Source: Mucilaginibacter polytrichastri
GTDB lineage: Bacteria > Bacteroidota > Bacteroidia > Sphingobacteriales > Sphingobacteriaceae
NCBI RefSeq assembly: GCF_001911425.1
Contig: NZ_MPPL01000001.1
Location: forward strand, 4,466,794-4,518,065
Length of the DNA: 51,272 nt
Direction: 5' to 3'
The translations under genes were made by a program, and so were the position numbers. The notes beneath the pieces were generated by a model. The model ran no database searches. It worked only from the letters and a program-made list of their open reading frames with translations, and was not told the DNA's origin. Positions 7,676-16,329 of this stretch are shown here, in pieces. The stretch's first letter is position 1; every line of letters begins with the position of its first letter.

Positions 7676-10036
7676 ATGATCTGGAAAAAGATTGCTGATC
7701 TCATCCTCAAAAACCGTTTAGCGGTTATCGTTATAGTTACCCTGCTTAGTGTATTTATGGGCTGGAAAGCCAGCCAGGTAAAGCTTACCTACAATGCCGG
7801 CAAAGTTTTACCGGTTACAGATTCTGCATACATCAGGTTCAAGCAATTTCAAAGCAAATTCGGGCAGGATGGCACAGCTTTGGTTTTGGGATTTAAAGCC
7901 GACAATATTTTCCAGAAAGATATTTACAATGATTGGTACCAGCTAGGCCAAAACGTGCAGCATTTAAATGGTATTAAAGCGGTTATTTCGCTTGCCAATA
8001 TTTATAACCTTGGTAAAGATACCATCCAGCACCGCTTTGTGCTGAAACCGCTGATCACCCATAAGCTAACTTCAGACCAGGAGGTAGACAGTGTGCGTAA
8101 CCAGATTTTAGGCCTGCCGTTTTATGATGGTTTGGTGTTGAGCGAAGACCACAAGTCGACCTTAATGGCTATTACCTTTGATAATAAAGTGGTTAACTCC
8201 CCTGCCCGTATCCCGGTTATTAAAGAGATTATGCACCAGGCTCAAATATTTGAGCAAAAGCACCACATCAAGGTACATGCATCCGGCCTGCCGTTAATCC
8301 GCACCGTGGTGAGCGATTTGGTATCGCACGAGTTTGTATTGTTTTTAGGCTTATCCTTATTAATCACCGCTATCATTCTGCTGCTTTTTTTCCGCACTGG
8401 TTATGCCGTTATATTCCCGGTATTTGTGGTGATTTTGGGTGTGATCTGGAGCCTGGGCTTATTGGTGCTTAACCATTTTAATATTACCCTGCTTACGGGT
8501 ATCATCCCACCACTGGTGGTGGTTATTGGTATCCCCAACAGTATTTTTATCCTCAACAAATATTACTACGAATTTGGTGTAACCGGCGATAAAATAAAGT
8601 CGCTCTACATCGTAATAGAGAAAGTAGGCATTACAACCTTTATTGCCAACGTAACCACGGCCATTGGGTTTGGTGTATTATGCTTTACCAACAGCCAGAT
8701 ATTGATGGAGTTTGGCCTTGTAGCTTCATTAAGCATTATGGCTACGTTTGCATTAAGCCTGGTGCTGATCCCTATTATTTTTAGCTATCTGCCTGCACCT
8801 AAGCCACGCCAAAGCGGCATTAAAGATCAAAAGCTGATCCGGTTATTTTTAGTTAAGATTGATTACCTGGTGCAGCATGCACGCCCTGCCATTTATATAG
8901 CCACCACCGTATTGGTAATTATTTGCTTTTACGGCATGAGCCGCATTAACGTAAACGGTTACATTGTTGATGATCTGCCCAAAAGTAGTTCAATACTAAG
9001 CGACTTACGTTTCTTTGAAAGCAGCTTTAAAGGTGTACTACCGCTGGAGGTGAGTGTAGAATCGAAACATAAAAACGGATTGATGAACCTGGCCACCATG
9101 CGCAAGATAGAGAAGCTGGAAGATCTGATCTCCTCTTACCCCGAGTTCAGCAAGTCGTTATCATTAATCCAGGTACTTAAATTTAGCACCCAGGGATTTT
9201 ATGGCGGCAAGCCGGAGTTTTACCGTTTACCGGATGGGCTGGAGCAAAACTTCATCCTCAGTTATGCAGCCAACTCCGGCAAGGGTGGTGCAAATAGCGG
9301 TATGCTTAAAAACTACCTTGATAGCACCAAGCAAACCACCCGCATCAGCTTCCAGATGGTTGATGCCGGTTCTAAAAAACTAAACAGCCTTTTTACCGAA
9401 CTGCAGCCCCGCATCGATTCGATATTTAACCCTAAAAACTATCACGTAGAGCTAACTGGTTCGAGCGTCATCTTTGTAAAAGGCAACAACTACCTCATCA
9501 AAAACCTGTACGAGAGCCTGGCCTTAGCCATCTTCTTAATCGGTATTATTATGTGGGTCTTGTTCCGCGGGTTAAAAATGGTACTGATCTCTTTATTGCC
9601 CAATATCATTCCGCTTATCATCACTGCCGGCATTATGGGTTTCTTTGGGATACCGTTAAAGCCATCGACCATATTGATCTTCAGTATCGCAATGGGGATC
9701 TCATCAGATCAAACCATCTACTTCCTAACCCGCTACCGCCAGGAAATGCGGAACAGCACCAAAAGCATCTCGCAGGTAGTATCTGATACCATACGTGAAA
9801 CCGGCATCAGCATGATCTATATAGCAACGGTACTATTTTTTGGCTTCGGTATTTTTGCAGCATCTACCTTTGGTGGTACTGTAGCGTTAGGGATATTATT
9901 GTCTATTACCCTGCTAATCGCTATGATTACCAACCTTACTTTATTGCCGGCTTTTTTACTTAGTTTAGAGAAACGCAATAAAAAAACAGCAGTGCTTACC
10001 GAGCCGCTTGCAGATATGGAAGCGCCCGTTTTGTAG
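7676..10036 (+). CDS. RND/MMPL-family exporter
   Basis: 786 residues with the two-fold MMPL layout: one N-terminal helix, a periplasmic loop (about 35-210), a bundle of helices with a sterol-sensing-like region (VVVIGIPNSIFILNKYYYEF), a second first-helix (about 405), a second periplasmic loop, then the second bundle. The key motif of the second bundle is GISSDQTIYFLTRYRQE, whose Asp is the proton-relay position of the family. This length and the lack of partner genes fit the lipid or hopanoid exporter group (MmpL/HpnN-like) rather than the trimeric AcrB type. The substrate is unknown. A TAGTTTTG box at 7635-7642 is a probable -7 element. Confidence 0.85.
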   Translation: MIWKKIADLILKNRLAVIVIVTLLSVFMGWKASQVKLTYNAGKVLPVTDSAYIRFKQFQSKFGQDGTALVLGFKADNIFQKDIYNDWYQLGQNVQHLNGIKAVISLANIYNLGKDTIQHRFVLKPLITHKLTSDQEVDSVRNQILGLPFYDGLVLSEDHKSTLMAITFDNKVVNSPARIPVIKEIMHQAQIFEQKHHIKVHASGLPLIRTVVSDLVSHEFVLFLGLSLLITAIILLLFFRTGYAVIFPVFVVILGVIWSLGLLVLNHFNITLLTGIIPPLVVVIGIPNSIFILNKYYYEFGVTGDKIKSLYIVIEKVGITTFIANVTTAIGFGVLCFTNSQILMEFGLVASLSIMATFALSLVLIPIIFSYLPAPKPRQSGIKDQKLIRLFLVKIDYLVQHARPAIYIATTVLVIICFYGMSRINVNGYIVDDLPKSSSILSDLRFFESSFKGVLPLEVSVESKHKNGLMNLATMRKIEKLEDLISSYPEFSKSLSLIQVLKFSTQGFYGGKPEFYRLPDGLEQNFILSYAANSGKGGANSGMLKNYLDSTKQTTRISFQMVDAGSKKLNSLFTELQPRIDSIFNPKNYHVELTGSSVIFVKGNNYLIKNLYESLALAIFLIGIIMWVLFRGLKMVLISLLPNIIPLIITAGIMGFFGIPLKPSTILIFSIAMGISSDQTIYFLTRYRQEMRNSTKSISQVVSDTIRETGISMIYIATVLFFGFGIFAASTFGGTVALGILLSITLLIAMITNLTLLPAFLLSLEKRNKKTAVLTEPLADMEAPVL

Positions 10037-10088
10037 TTAAACAAAGCCTCCGTATTTACTGTTGTTGCGTTAGCCTTATTCAAATAAA

Positions 10089-10868
10089 ATGGATTTAAAA
10101 CTAAGCAACAAAATAGCCATTGTACTGGCAGCAAGTAAAGGGCTGGGCAAAGCCATTGCCACCACATTAGCCAATGAGGGGGCAACGGTAGTTATTAGCT
10201 CTCGCAATATAGATCAGCTAAACGAGGCTGCCGCCGAGATAGAAAAGCTAACCCGCCGCGAGGTTACCTGCATTGCTGCAGATGTATCTAACCCGGCAGA
10301 TATCGAGTCGCTCATCCGGCAAACGGTTGATAAATTCGGTACTATCGACATACTCATCAACAACACCGGTGGGCCACCTTTTGATAAGTTTGAGAACTTT
10401 AACGACGAAGCCTGGAAGAAAGCCTTTGATGATATTTTACTGGCCTTTGCACGTAACAGCCGGCTGGCATTGCCTTACCTGAAAAAATCAGATACAGGCG
10501 GCCGTATCATCAATATAGTTAGCGGCTCTATTAAATCTGTTTTAGAAAACTCTGTACTCTCAACCGCTATGCGTATGGGCGTAGTTGGCATGGCTAAGTT
10601 AATGGCCGACGAGTTTGGCCCTTATAACATCACTGTAAATAATGTAGCCCCAGGCTTAATCCTCACCGACAGGATTAAGCACACCTTACCTAAAGATGTA
10701 AACCCTGACGAGGCCATCAAACAAAAAACCAAGAGCATCCCGCTAGGCCGCATTGGCAAACCCGAAGAGTTTGCCGCCGCTGTGGCATTTTTAGCATCAG
10801 AGCAGGCATCATATATTAGTGGAGTAACTTTGCAGGTTGACGGAGGTGCGAGCAGGGCGATATATTAG
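10089..10868 (+). CDS. Atypical short-chain dehydrogenase/reductase (BKR-like)
   Basis: 259 residues with an SDR fold: N-terminal nucleotide-binding region IAIVLAASKGLGKAIATTLA, where the usual TGxxxGIG is ASKGLG, then NNTGG instead of NNAG, the catalytic Ser in IVSGSIKS, and the C-terminal FLASEQASYISGVTLQVDGG. The catalytic YxxxK is missing: the position reads SVLSTAMRMGVVGMAK. This matches the known BKR-like SDR subgroup that lacks both a perfect glycine motif and the full tetrad. It is often annotated as 3-oxoacyl-ACP reductase, but activity should not be assumed. It follows the exporter by 52 bases and may be co-transcribed with it. Confidence 0.85.
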   Translation: MDLKLSNKIAIVLAASKGLGKAIATTLANEGATVVISSRNIDQLNEAAAEIEKLTRREVTCIAADVSNPADIESLIRQTVDKFGTIDILINNTGGPPFDKFENFNDEAWKKAFDDILLAFARNSRLALPYLKKSDTGGRIINIVSGSIKSVLENSVLSTAMRMGVVGMAKLMADEFGPYNITVNNVAPGLILTDRIKHTLPKDVNPDEAIKQKTKSIPLGRIGKPEEFAAAVAFLASEQASYISGVTLQVDGGASRAIY

Positions 10869-10880
10869 CGTCTAGCTTTA

Positions 10881-10992
10881 TTTCGCGTGCGTCTTTTGAC
10901 GCGTGCGAAACCTGGCGGACATTTGCTATGCCCATCAACTAACGGGCGTTAATAAACGCCCAACCTATTAAGCACGCGTTACAAACGCGCGC
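10881..10992. repeat. Cluster of three GC-rich hairpins (REP-like)
   Basis: Hairpin 1: 10881-10893 with 10898-10910, 13 bp including two G-U pairs, loop TTTT. Hairpin 2: GGGCGTT 10944-10950 with AACGCCC 10955-10961, loop AATA. Hairpin 3: GCACGCGTT 10972-10980 with AACGCGCGC 10984-10992, loop ACA. All share GCGT/ACGC words. It lies just after the SDR stop, so it may protect that transcript's 3' end or end it. Confidence 0.6.
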
Positions 10993-11010
10993 AGGGAGAC
11001 CAAATATTTA

Positions 11011-11042
11011 TTTGCATAAATCTCTCTCAATAACTACCTTGC
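11011..11042 (+). promoter_or_regulatory. Possible promoter of the leader-ilvN-like unit
   Basis: TTTG (11011-11014), 20 bases, then TACCTTGC (11035-11042), one mismatch from TAnnTTTG. The leader ATG is at 11053, leaving a very short untranslated region. A weak match, offered because a promoter is needed upstream of the terminator at 11194. Confidence 0.35.
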
Positions 11043-11052
11043 CAACCACAGT

Positions 11053-11172
11053 ATGAAACAACAGAACAATAGCTTACCAATAATTTCAGCAATGCCAGCA
11101 TTTGCCGGGCTTGTTGCGAGCATTCTGCTGATTATCCTGACTGTCATTTACAACAAATGGAGGGTAATATAA
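11053..11172 (+). CDS. 39-residue Ile/Leu/Val-rich leader peptide (or small membrane protein)
   Basis: ATG at 11053 to TAA at 11172, 39 residues, 15 of them Ile, Leu or Val. Residues 24-32 read ILLIILTVI, eight branched-chain residues out of nine (codons 11122-11148). The ORF ends 21 bases before a strong terminator that stands directly in front of an IlvN-like gene. The bases GGAGGG in its penultimate codons (11159-11164) can pair with the terminator's 5' arm. This is the layout of a transcription attenuator for branched-chain amino acid genes. The competing reading is an independent single-span membrane protein (hydrophobic stretch PAFAGLVASILLIILTVIY) with its own terminator. The placement of the next gene favours the attenuator. 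Confidence 0.6.
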   Translation: MKQQNNSLPIISAMPAFAGLVASILLIILTVIYNKWRVI

Positions 11173-11228
11173 AATATAAATCAATTTATATATAAAAGCC
11201 CTCCGAAACCCGGAGGGCTTTTTTTTTG
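11159..11228 (+). promoter_or_regulatory. Attenuator: terminator with competing antiterminator, upstream of the ilvN-like gene
   Basis: Terminator: 11194-11205 (AAAAGCCCTCCG) pairs with 11211-11222, loop of 5, T-run 11219-11227. Antiterminator: GGAGGG at 11159-11164 is the exact complement of CCCTCC at 11199-11204 inside the terminator's left arm, with an inner AT stem (ATATAAAT 11174-11181 with ATTTATAT 11184-11191). A ribosome at the leader stop would cover GGAGGG and let the terminator form. A ribosome stalled on the Ile/Leu/Val codons would leave it free. The downstream ATG at 11247 is only 19 bases past the T-run, so the gene's transcription must pass this element. Confidence 0.65.
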
Positions 11229-11246
11229 ACCAGAAACCAATCAAAC

Positions 11247-11813
11247 ATGAAAGCACGAACAATAATGGGTACGCAAAACATCATCGCCATTTACGCTAAT
11301 GACAAAAAGGGATTGCTCTCGCAGATCCTCAATCATTTCAACAAGCGCGATTATCAGATCGGCTGTTTAAACGTTTCACGCACCGATATCCAGGATATTG
11401 TATTAATTACAGTCGAGGTGGTAATTCCGGCGAAAGAGCTCAAAACCATTTTGCGCAAACTCGAAAACATTGTTGAAGTATACCGTGCGCTTGCCTGGGA
11501 TGCTAAAATTGTTCCGCTAAATAAAATAGGCTTCTACAGGGTTTCGTTGCAATTATTGGGCGATAGTCTCTGGTCATTATTGCAAAAACATGGTGCAACA
11601 ATTACTAAGATTTTGGATGATTCATTAATGATCCAAAAAATTGGGGATGATGATAGTTTAACAGATCTGTACAACCAATTAGACGGCAAGCATCTGCTCG
11701 GTTTTTGTAAAAGCGGCCTTATTGCCCAACAAAGCATGTTGCAGCTCGATCAGTTTTTTATCCCGGCAGGTGAATCACAACCGGCGCATGAACCGGCTTA
11801 TGCCCCCTGCTAA
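11247..11813 (+). CDS. Orphan acetolactate synthase small-subunit (IlvN/IlvH)-like ACT protein
   Basis: 188 residues from the ATG at 11247; an upstream TTG at 11226 lies in the terminator's T-run and is unlikely. Domains: an ACT domain at about 10-85 (NIIAIYANDKKGLLSQILNH, CLNVSRTDIQDIVLITVEV), then the ALS small-subunit C-terminal domain (about 85-160: LLQKHGATITKILDD, LLGFCKSGLIA). A short tail follows (FIPAGESQPAHEPAYAPC). IlvN binds valine and regulates the IlvB catalytic subunit. No ilvB, ilvC or ilvD is nearby, which is unusual, so this is probably a second, stand-alone regulatory subunit or a divergent paralogue. The gene stands behind a putative Ile/Leu/Val attenuator and in front of ileS. 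Confidence 0.8.
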   Translation: MKARTIMGTQNIIAIYANDKKGLLSQILNHFNKRDYQIGCLNVSRTDIQDIVLITVEVVIPAKELKTILRKLENIVEVYRALAWDAKIVPLNKIGFYRVSLQLLGDSLWSLLQKHGATITKILDDSLMIQKIGDDDSLTDLYNQLDGKHLLGFCKSGLIAQQSMLQLDQFFIPAGESQPAHEPAYAPC

Positions 11814-11852
11814 TTAGCACACAACAACATAACAAACAGGATGCCCCGCTTT

Positions 11853-11882
11853 AAAGGGAATTAGGCGGTGCAATTCCTTTTT
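11853..11882 (+). terminator. Probable terminator of the ilvN-like gene
   Basis: AAAGGGAATT (11853-11862) pairs with AATTCCTTT (11872-11880) with one bulged G, followed by more T residues. It lies 40 bases after the stop and before the ileS promoter region. Confidence 0.5.
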
Positions 11883-11897
11883 AATATATAATTTCCG

Positions 11898-11905
11898 TAT
11901 TTTTG
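11898..11905 (+). promoter_or_regulatory. -7 box of the ileS operon
   Basis: TATTTTTG matches TAnnTTTG exactly, 29 bases before the ileS ATG. The -33 TTTG is not conserved. Confidence 0.5.
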
Positions 11906-11934
11906 CACCTCTTAAAATTGAGGCGAACACATTG

Positions 11935-14900
11935 ATGTACAAGGAATATAAGCAACTTAATTTACCCCAAATAGGCAAAGAGGTACTGGAGTTCTGGAAA
12001 GAGCACAACATATTTGAAAAAAGTATCAGCAGCCGCCCGGCCGATAACCCTTACACTTTTTACGAAGGGCCACCGAGTGCTAATGGTATGCCCGGCATTC
12101 ACCATGCTATGGCACGCTCTATTAAAGATATTTTTTGTCGTTATAAAACCCTTAAAGGTTACCAGGTAAAGCGTAAAGGCGGTTGGGATACCCACGGCCT
12201 GCCGATTGAACTTGGCGTTGAAAAAACTTTAGGCATTACTAAAGACGATATCGGCAAAAAGATATCTATCGAAGATTATAACGAAGCCTGCCGTAAAGAG
12301 GTAATGAAGTTTACCGACGTATGGAACGACCTGACCGAAAAAATGGGTTACTGGGTTGATCTTGAAGACCCGTATATTACCTACAAAAACGAATACATCG
12401 AGTCGCTTTGGTGGATACTGAAAGAATTTTATAAAGCAGGATATCTGTACAAAGGCTATACCGTGCAACCCTACTCACCAAAATCTGGCACCGGCCTTAG
12501 CTCGCACGAGTTGAACCAGCCGGGTACTTACAAAATGGTGAAGGATACCACTATTGTAGCCCAGTTTTATTTAAAGAATGATCAGCAGCACCCCTTAATG
12601 CCGGTGTTGTTTGATAACGCTGATGAGCAAACTGTAATTTTAGCATGGACCACCACGCCGTGGACCCTGCCATCAAATTGTGCCCTGGCTGTTGGTGAGA
12701 AAATTGATTATGTAAAGATCAGCACCTTTAACCCTTACACCTACCAACCGGTAAGCGTAGTGTTGGCTAAAGTACTGGTTAGTAAATACTTTAAGGCCGA
12801 AGGCGAAAACGCATCTTTTGAAGATTACAAAGGCGGCGACAAAGTGATTCCATGGGTAGTTAAAGCCGAAATTAAAGGTGCAGACCTGGTTGGTTTACAC
12901 TACCATCAGCTAATGGATTATGTGACCAATGCAGATTTGGAAGCAAATGCTTTCCGCGTTATCCCGGCCGACTTTGTAACTACCGAAGACGGTACAGGTA
13001 TTGTACACACCGCATCTGTTTTTGGCGCGGATGACTTTAGAGCCTGTAAAGAAAATAACGTACCCTCTGTAATGGTGCTAGACGAAAACGGCAAAGAAGT
13101 CCCACTTGTGAACAAACAAGGCCGTTTTGTTGATGAGGTTACCGACTATGCAGGCCGTTACGTTAAAGAAGAATACTACAGCGCAGAAGAGCGTGCCGTT
13201 GAAGGTTTTAAACCGACTGACGTGCTGATCTCTATCAAACTGAAAGAAGATAACAAAGCATTCGACGTTAAAAAATACGAGCACAGTTACCCACACTCGT
13301 GGCGTACTGATGAGCCTATTTTATATTATCCGCTGGATAGCTGGTTTATTAAAACCACTGCCGTTAAGGATAAACTAATTGCCCTTAACAAAACCATTAA
13401 CTGGAAACCCGAAGCAACCGGAACCGGCCGTTTTGGTAACTGGCTGGAAAACCTGGTTGACTGGAATCTTTCGCGTTCACGCTACTGGGGTACCCCGCTA
13501 CCGATCTGGCGTGAGGAAAATGGCACAGACGAAAAATGTATCGGTTCGATAGAAGAACTGAATGCCGAGATAGCGAAATCTATCGAAGCTGGCTTTATGC
13601 CTGCTGGTTTTAAGCTGGATGATATGCACCGCCCCTTTGTGGATGATGTGATCCTGGTTTCGGCCACCGGTAACAAAATGTTCCGCGAGCCTGATCTGAT
13701 CGACGTTTGGTTCGACTCGGGCGCTATGCCTTATGCGCAATGGCATTTTCCTTTCGAAAACAAAGAAGCATTTGCCAACGCCTACCCTGCCGATTTTATT
13801 GCCGAAGGTGTGGATCAAACCCGTGGCTGGTTTTTTACCCTGCACGCCATAGCTGTAATGCTAAGCGAATGCAGCCCCGAAATTAAAGCCGTTAACGCTT
13901 TGGTTAACAACCCGGGTGTTGCGTTTAAAAACGTGGTATCAAACGGTTTGGTGCTGGATAAAAACGGCAACAAAATGTCTAAACGTTTGGGCAATGGGGT
14001 CGATCCGTTCGAAACCATTAATCAATATGGTGCAGATGCTGCCCGCTGGTACATGATCAGCAATGCATCACCCTGGGACAACCTGAAATTTAATGTAGAA
14101 GGTATTGATGAAGTGCGCCGTAAATTTTTCGGTACGCTGTATAACACTTACTCTTTCTTCTCGCTTTATGCCAATATCGATAACTTCAATTACAGCGAAG
14201 CCGAAATTGCACTGGCAGAACGCCCTGAGATTGACCGCTGGATCATATCACTATTAAATACCTTAACCCAGGAAGTTGATGCATTTTATGCTGATTTCGA
14301 ACCGACAAAAGCTGCCCGTTCAATCCAGTCGTTTGTAGACGAACACCTGAGCAACTGGTACGTACGTTTAAGCCGTCGCCGTTTTTGGAAATCAGATAAC
14401 TCTAACGATAAGTTATCGGCTTACCAAACCTTGTATACCTGTTTAATTACCATCTCGAAACTAATGTCGCCAATTGCGCCATTTTTTGCAGAACGTTTGT
14501 ATAACGATTTAAACAGCACAACCGATAAAGAACAGTTCGAATCGGTCCACTTAGCAGATTTCCCGACTTACCGCAAAGATCTGGTTGATGCCGAACTGGA
14601 GCAACGCATGCAAATGGCGCAGGATATCTCATCACTGGTATTATCGCTTCGTAAAAAAGTGGGCATTAATGTTCGCCAACCACTGAGTAAGATTTTACTA
14701 CCGGTATTGGATGCCAAATTTCAGCACCAGGTTGATGCCGTAAAAGAGCTGATACTAACCGAAACCAACATTAAAGGCATCGAGTATATTACAGATACCG
14801 CTGGCTTTATCAAGAAAAAGATTAAACCAAACTTTAAAGCCCTGGGCAAAAAAGTAGGCAAGGATATGAAGCCGGTAGGCGACGCGATCAACGCTTTAGA

Positions 14901-15327
14901 TGCCGATGCCATTGCTTTATTGGAAAATGAGGGTGAGATTGCAATACTTGACGGTAAATACACTATATTGGTATCAGAAGTAGAGATATCTGCCGAAGAC
15001 GTACCGGGATGGCAAGTTGCAAGTTTAGGAAAACTAACTGTTGCTTTAGATGTTACCATTACCGACGAGCTAAAACAAGAAGGCATATCAAGGGAACTGA
15101 TAAATCGTATACAGAACCTGCGTAAGAGCAAAGATTTTGAAGTTACTGACAAGATAAACGTCCGCCTCATAGAGCATCCGTTGATCAGCGGAGCGGTTAA
15201 AAACAATTTGTCATATATTTGCGCCGAAATTTTAGCCGATAACGTACAGTTTGACAGCAACTTAACCAATGCCGAAACTGTAGTTATTGACGATGTTGAA
15301 ATAATGATTGCTATAAGTAAAATATAA
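11935..15327 (+). CDS. ileS: Isoleucyl-tRNA synthetase
   Basis: 1130 residues from the ATG at 11935 (a TTG one codon earlier is ignored). Class I synthetase: the HIGH-type motif is in PPSANGMPGIHHAMARS near residue 50, the CP1 editing domain follows (TTPWTLPSNCALAV, ADFVTTEDGTGIVHTA), the KMSKS motif is KMSKR at 680-684, and an anticodon-binding domain ends the protein (NLSRSRYWGTPLPIWR lies before the KMSKS). The long form with a C-terminal extension (about 1040 and above) is the eukaryote-like IleS type found in several bacterial groups; the reduced zinc signature fits. It attaches Ile to tRNA-Ile. Its TAA overlaps the ATG of the next gene by one base (TAATG). Confidence 0.97.
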   Translation: MYKEYKQLNLPQIGKEVLEFWKEHNIFEKSISSRPADNPYTFYEGPPSANGMPGIHHAMARSIKDIFCRYKTLKGYQVKRKGGWDTHGLPIELGVEKTLGITKDDIGKKISIEDYNEACRKEVMKFTDVWNDLTEKMGYWVDLEDPYITYKNEYIESLWWILKEFYKAGYLYKGYTVQPYSPKSGTGLSSHELNQPGTYKMVKDTTIVAQFYLKNDQQHPLMPVLFDNADEQTVILAWTTTPWTLPSNCALAVGEKIDYVKISTFNPYTYQPVSVVLAKVLVSKYFKAEGENASFEDYKGGDKVIPWVVKAEIKGADLVGLHYHQLMDYVTNADLEANAFRVIPADFVTTEDGTGIVHTASVFGADDFRACKENNVPSVMVLDENGKEVPLVNKQGRFVDEVTDYAGRYVKEEYYSAEERAVEGFKPTDVLISIKLKEDNKAFDVKKYEHSYPHSWRTDEPILYYPLDSWFIKTTAVKDKLIALNKTINWKPEATGTGRFGNWLENLVDWNLSRSRYWGTPLPIWREENGTDEKCIGSIEELNAEIAKSIEAGFMPAGFKLDDMHRPFVDDVILVSATGNKMFREPDLIDVWFDSGAMPYAQWHFPFENKEAFANAYPADFIAEGVDQTRGWFFTLHAIAVMLSECSPEIKAVNALVNNPGVAFKNVVSNGLVLDKNGNKMSKRLGNGVDPFETINQYGADAARWYMISNASPWDNLKFNVEGIDEVRRKFFGTLYNTYSFFSLYANIDNFNYSEAEIALAERPEIDRWIISLLNTLTQEVDAFYADFEPTKAARSIQSFVDEHLSNWYVRLSRRRFWKSDNSNDKLSAYQTLYTCLITISKLMSPIAPFFAERLYNDLNSTTDKEQFESVHLADFPTYRKDLVDAELEQRMQMAQDISSLVLSLRKKVGINVRQPLSKILLPVLDAKFQHQVDAVKELILTETNIKGIEYITDTAGFIKKKIKPNFKALGKKVGKDMKPVGDAINALDADAIALLENEGEIAILDGKYTILVSEVEISAEDVPGWQVASLGKLTVALDVTITDELKQEGISRELINRIQNLRKSKDFEVTDKINVRLIEHPLISGAVKNNLSYICAEILADNVQFDSNLTNAETVVIDDVEIMIAISKI

Positions 15328-15713
15328 TGAAACCAGAACAACCAGTAAAAACCAGATATTCTGACTCAGAATTACAGGAATTTAAATCACTACTTTTAGA
15401 TAAAGTACGCGGTGCCCGTGAAGAATTAAATGCACTGGCATCATCATTAAGCAACCCTAACTTAAACGGTACAGATGATACTGCGGGTACTTATAAAACA
15501 TTAGAAGACGGATCGGCCACGTTGGAGAAAGAATCTATCAACCAGTTGGCTGCCCGTCAGAAAAAATTTATTGACCAGCTGGAAGCAGCTTTGGTACGTA
15601 TAGAGAACAAAACTTACGGCATTTGTCGCGAAACCGGTAAATTAATACAAAAAGAGCGTTTGCGCGCTGTGCCACATACTACCTTAAGTATGGAAGCAAA
15701 ATTGAAGCAATAG
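15327..15713 (+). CDS. DksA/TraR-family protein lacking the zinc-finger cysteines
   Basis: 128 residues. An N-terminal coiled-coil hairpin (SELQEFKSLLLDKVRGAREE ... INQLAARQKKFIDQLEAALV) is followed by YGICRETGKLIQKERLRAVP, the C-terminal region of the DksA/TraR C4 zinc-finger family. Only one Cys remains, so the zinc site is absent, as is common in Bacteroidota members. DksA proteins act in the secondary channel of RNA polymerase with ppGpp; whether this one does is unknown. It is translationally coupled to ileS and two bases ahead of lspA. Confidence 0.85.
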   Translation: MKPEQPVKTRYSDSELQEFKSLLLDKVRGAREELNALASSLSNPNLNGTDDTAGTYKTLEDGSATLEKESINQLAARQKKFIDQLEAALVRIENKTYGICRETGKLIQKERLRAVPHTTLSMEAKLKQ

Positions 15714-15715
15714 GA

Positions 15716-16321
15716 ATGAAGGCAGTTTATACCAAACCTTTTTTTACTGCACTGCTCATTATTCTGGTAGACCAGGTTGTTAAAGTGTGGGTTCACTCCC
15801 ACATGTACCTTGGCGAACGTATAGAATTTTTGGGCAGCCGGGGTATGCTTTTATACACCGAAAATAATGGAATGGCCTTTGGCTGGGAGCTTGGCGGCCA
15901 GTTGGGCAAGCTTGCGCTTACCCTGTTTCGTATTGGTGCTGTTGTGGGTATTGGTTACGGCCTGGTATACCTTATCAAAAACAAATATCACCGCGGATTA
16001 ATCATGAACATGGCACTTATTTTTGCTGGTGCTGTTGGTAACATTATCGATTCTACGGTTTATGGTATGCTATACGGCTATGCGCCGGTATTTCAGGGCC
16101 GCGTGGTTGATATGTTTTATTTCCCCATCATCCGTGGCGTATTCCCTTCATGGGTGCCAATCTGGGCCGGTCAGGATTTTGAGTTTTTTCGCCCGATATT
16201 CAACGTGGCCGATTCTGCCATCTCTGTAGGTGTAATTATGATACTGATTTACCAAAAGCGTTATTTTAAACACCAGGAAATTGAAGTAAGCAGCCCGCAC
16301 AGCGAAGTTGTTGAAGAATAA
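15716..16321 (+). CDS. lspA: Lipoprotein signal peptidase (signal peptidase II)
   Basis: 201 residues, four membrane segments. The family motifs are clear: ILVDQVVKVWV in helix 1, the NNGMAFG loop, GAVGNIIDS with the first catalytic Asp, and FNVADSAISVGV with the second. The insert between the last two motifs is long, as usual in Bacteroidota. It removes the signal peptide of diacylglyceryl-modified prolipoproteins in the inner membrane. Third gene of the ileS operon; lnt, which acts next in lipoprotein maturation, is at 25758. Confidence 0.95.
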   Translation: MKAVYTKPFFTALLIILVDQVVKVWVHSHMYLGERIEFLGSRGMLLYTENNGMAFGWELGGQLGKLALTLFRIGAVVGIGYGLVYLIKNKYHRGLIMNMALIFAGAVGNIIDSTVYGMLYGYAPVFQGRVVDMFYFPIIRGVFPSWVPIWAGQDFEFFRPIFNVADSAISVGVIMILIYQKRYFKHQEIEVSSPHSEVVEE

Positions 16322-16329
16322 TCTTTTTG

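Noticed and set aside
11814..11934. T-box or other riboswitch for ileS
   Set aside because: Only a terminator and a -7 box are seen; no T-box sequence, and T-boxes are not expected in this phylum.
14721..15341. 206-codon antisense frame opposite the 3' end of ileS
   Set aside because: Shadow of ileS codon usage; ileS itself is conserved and full length here, and the antisense product is Ser/Leu-rich without a domain.
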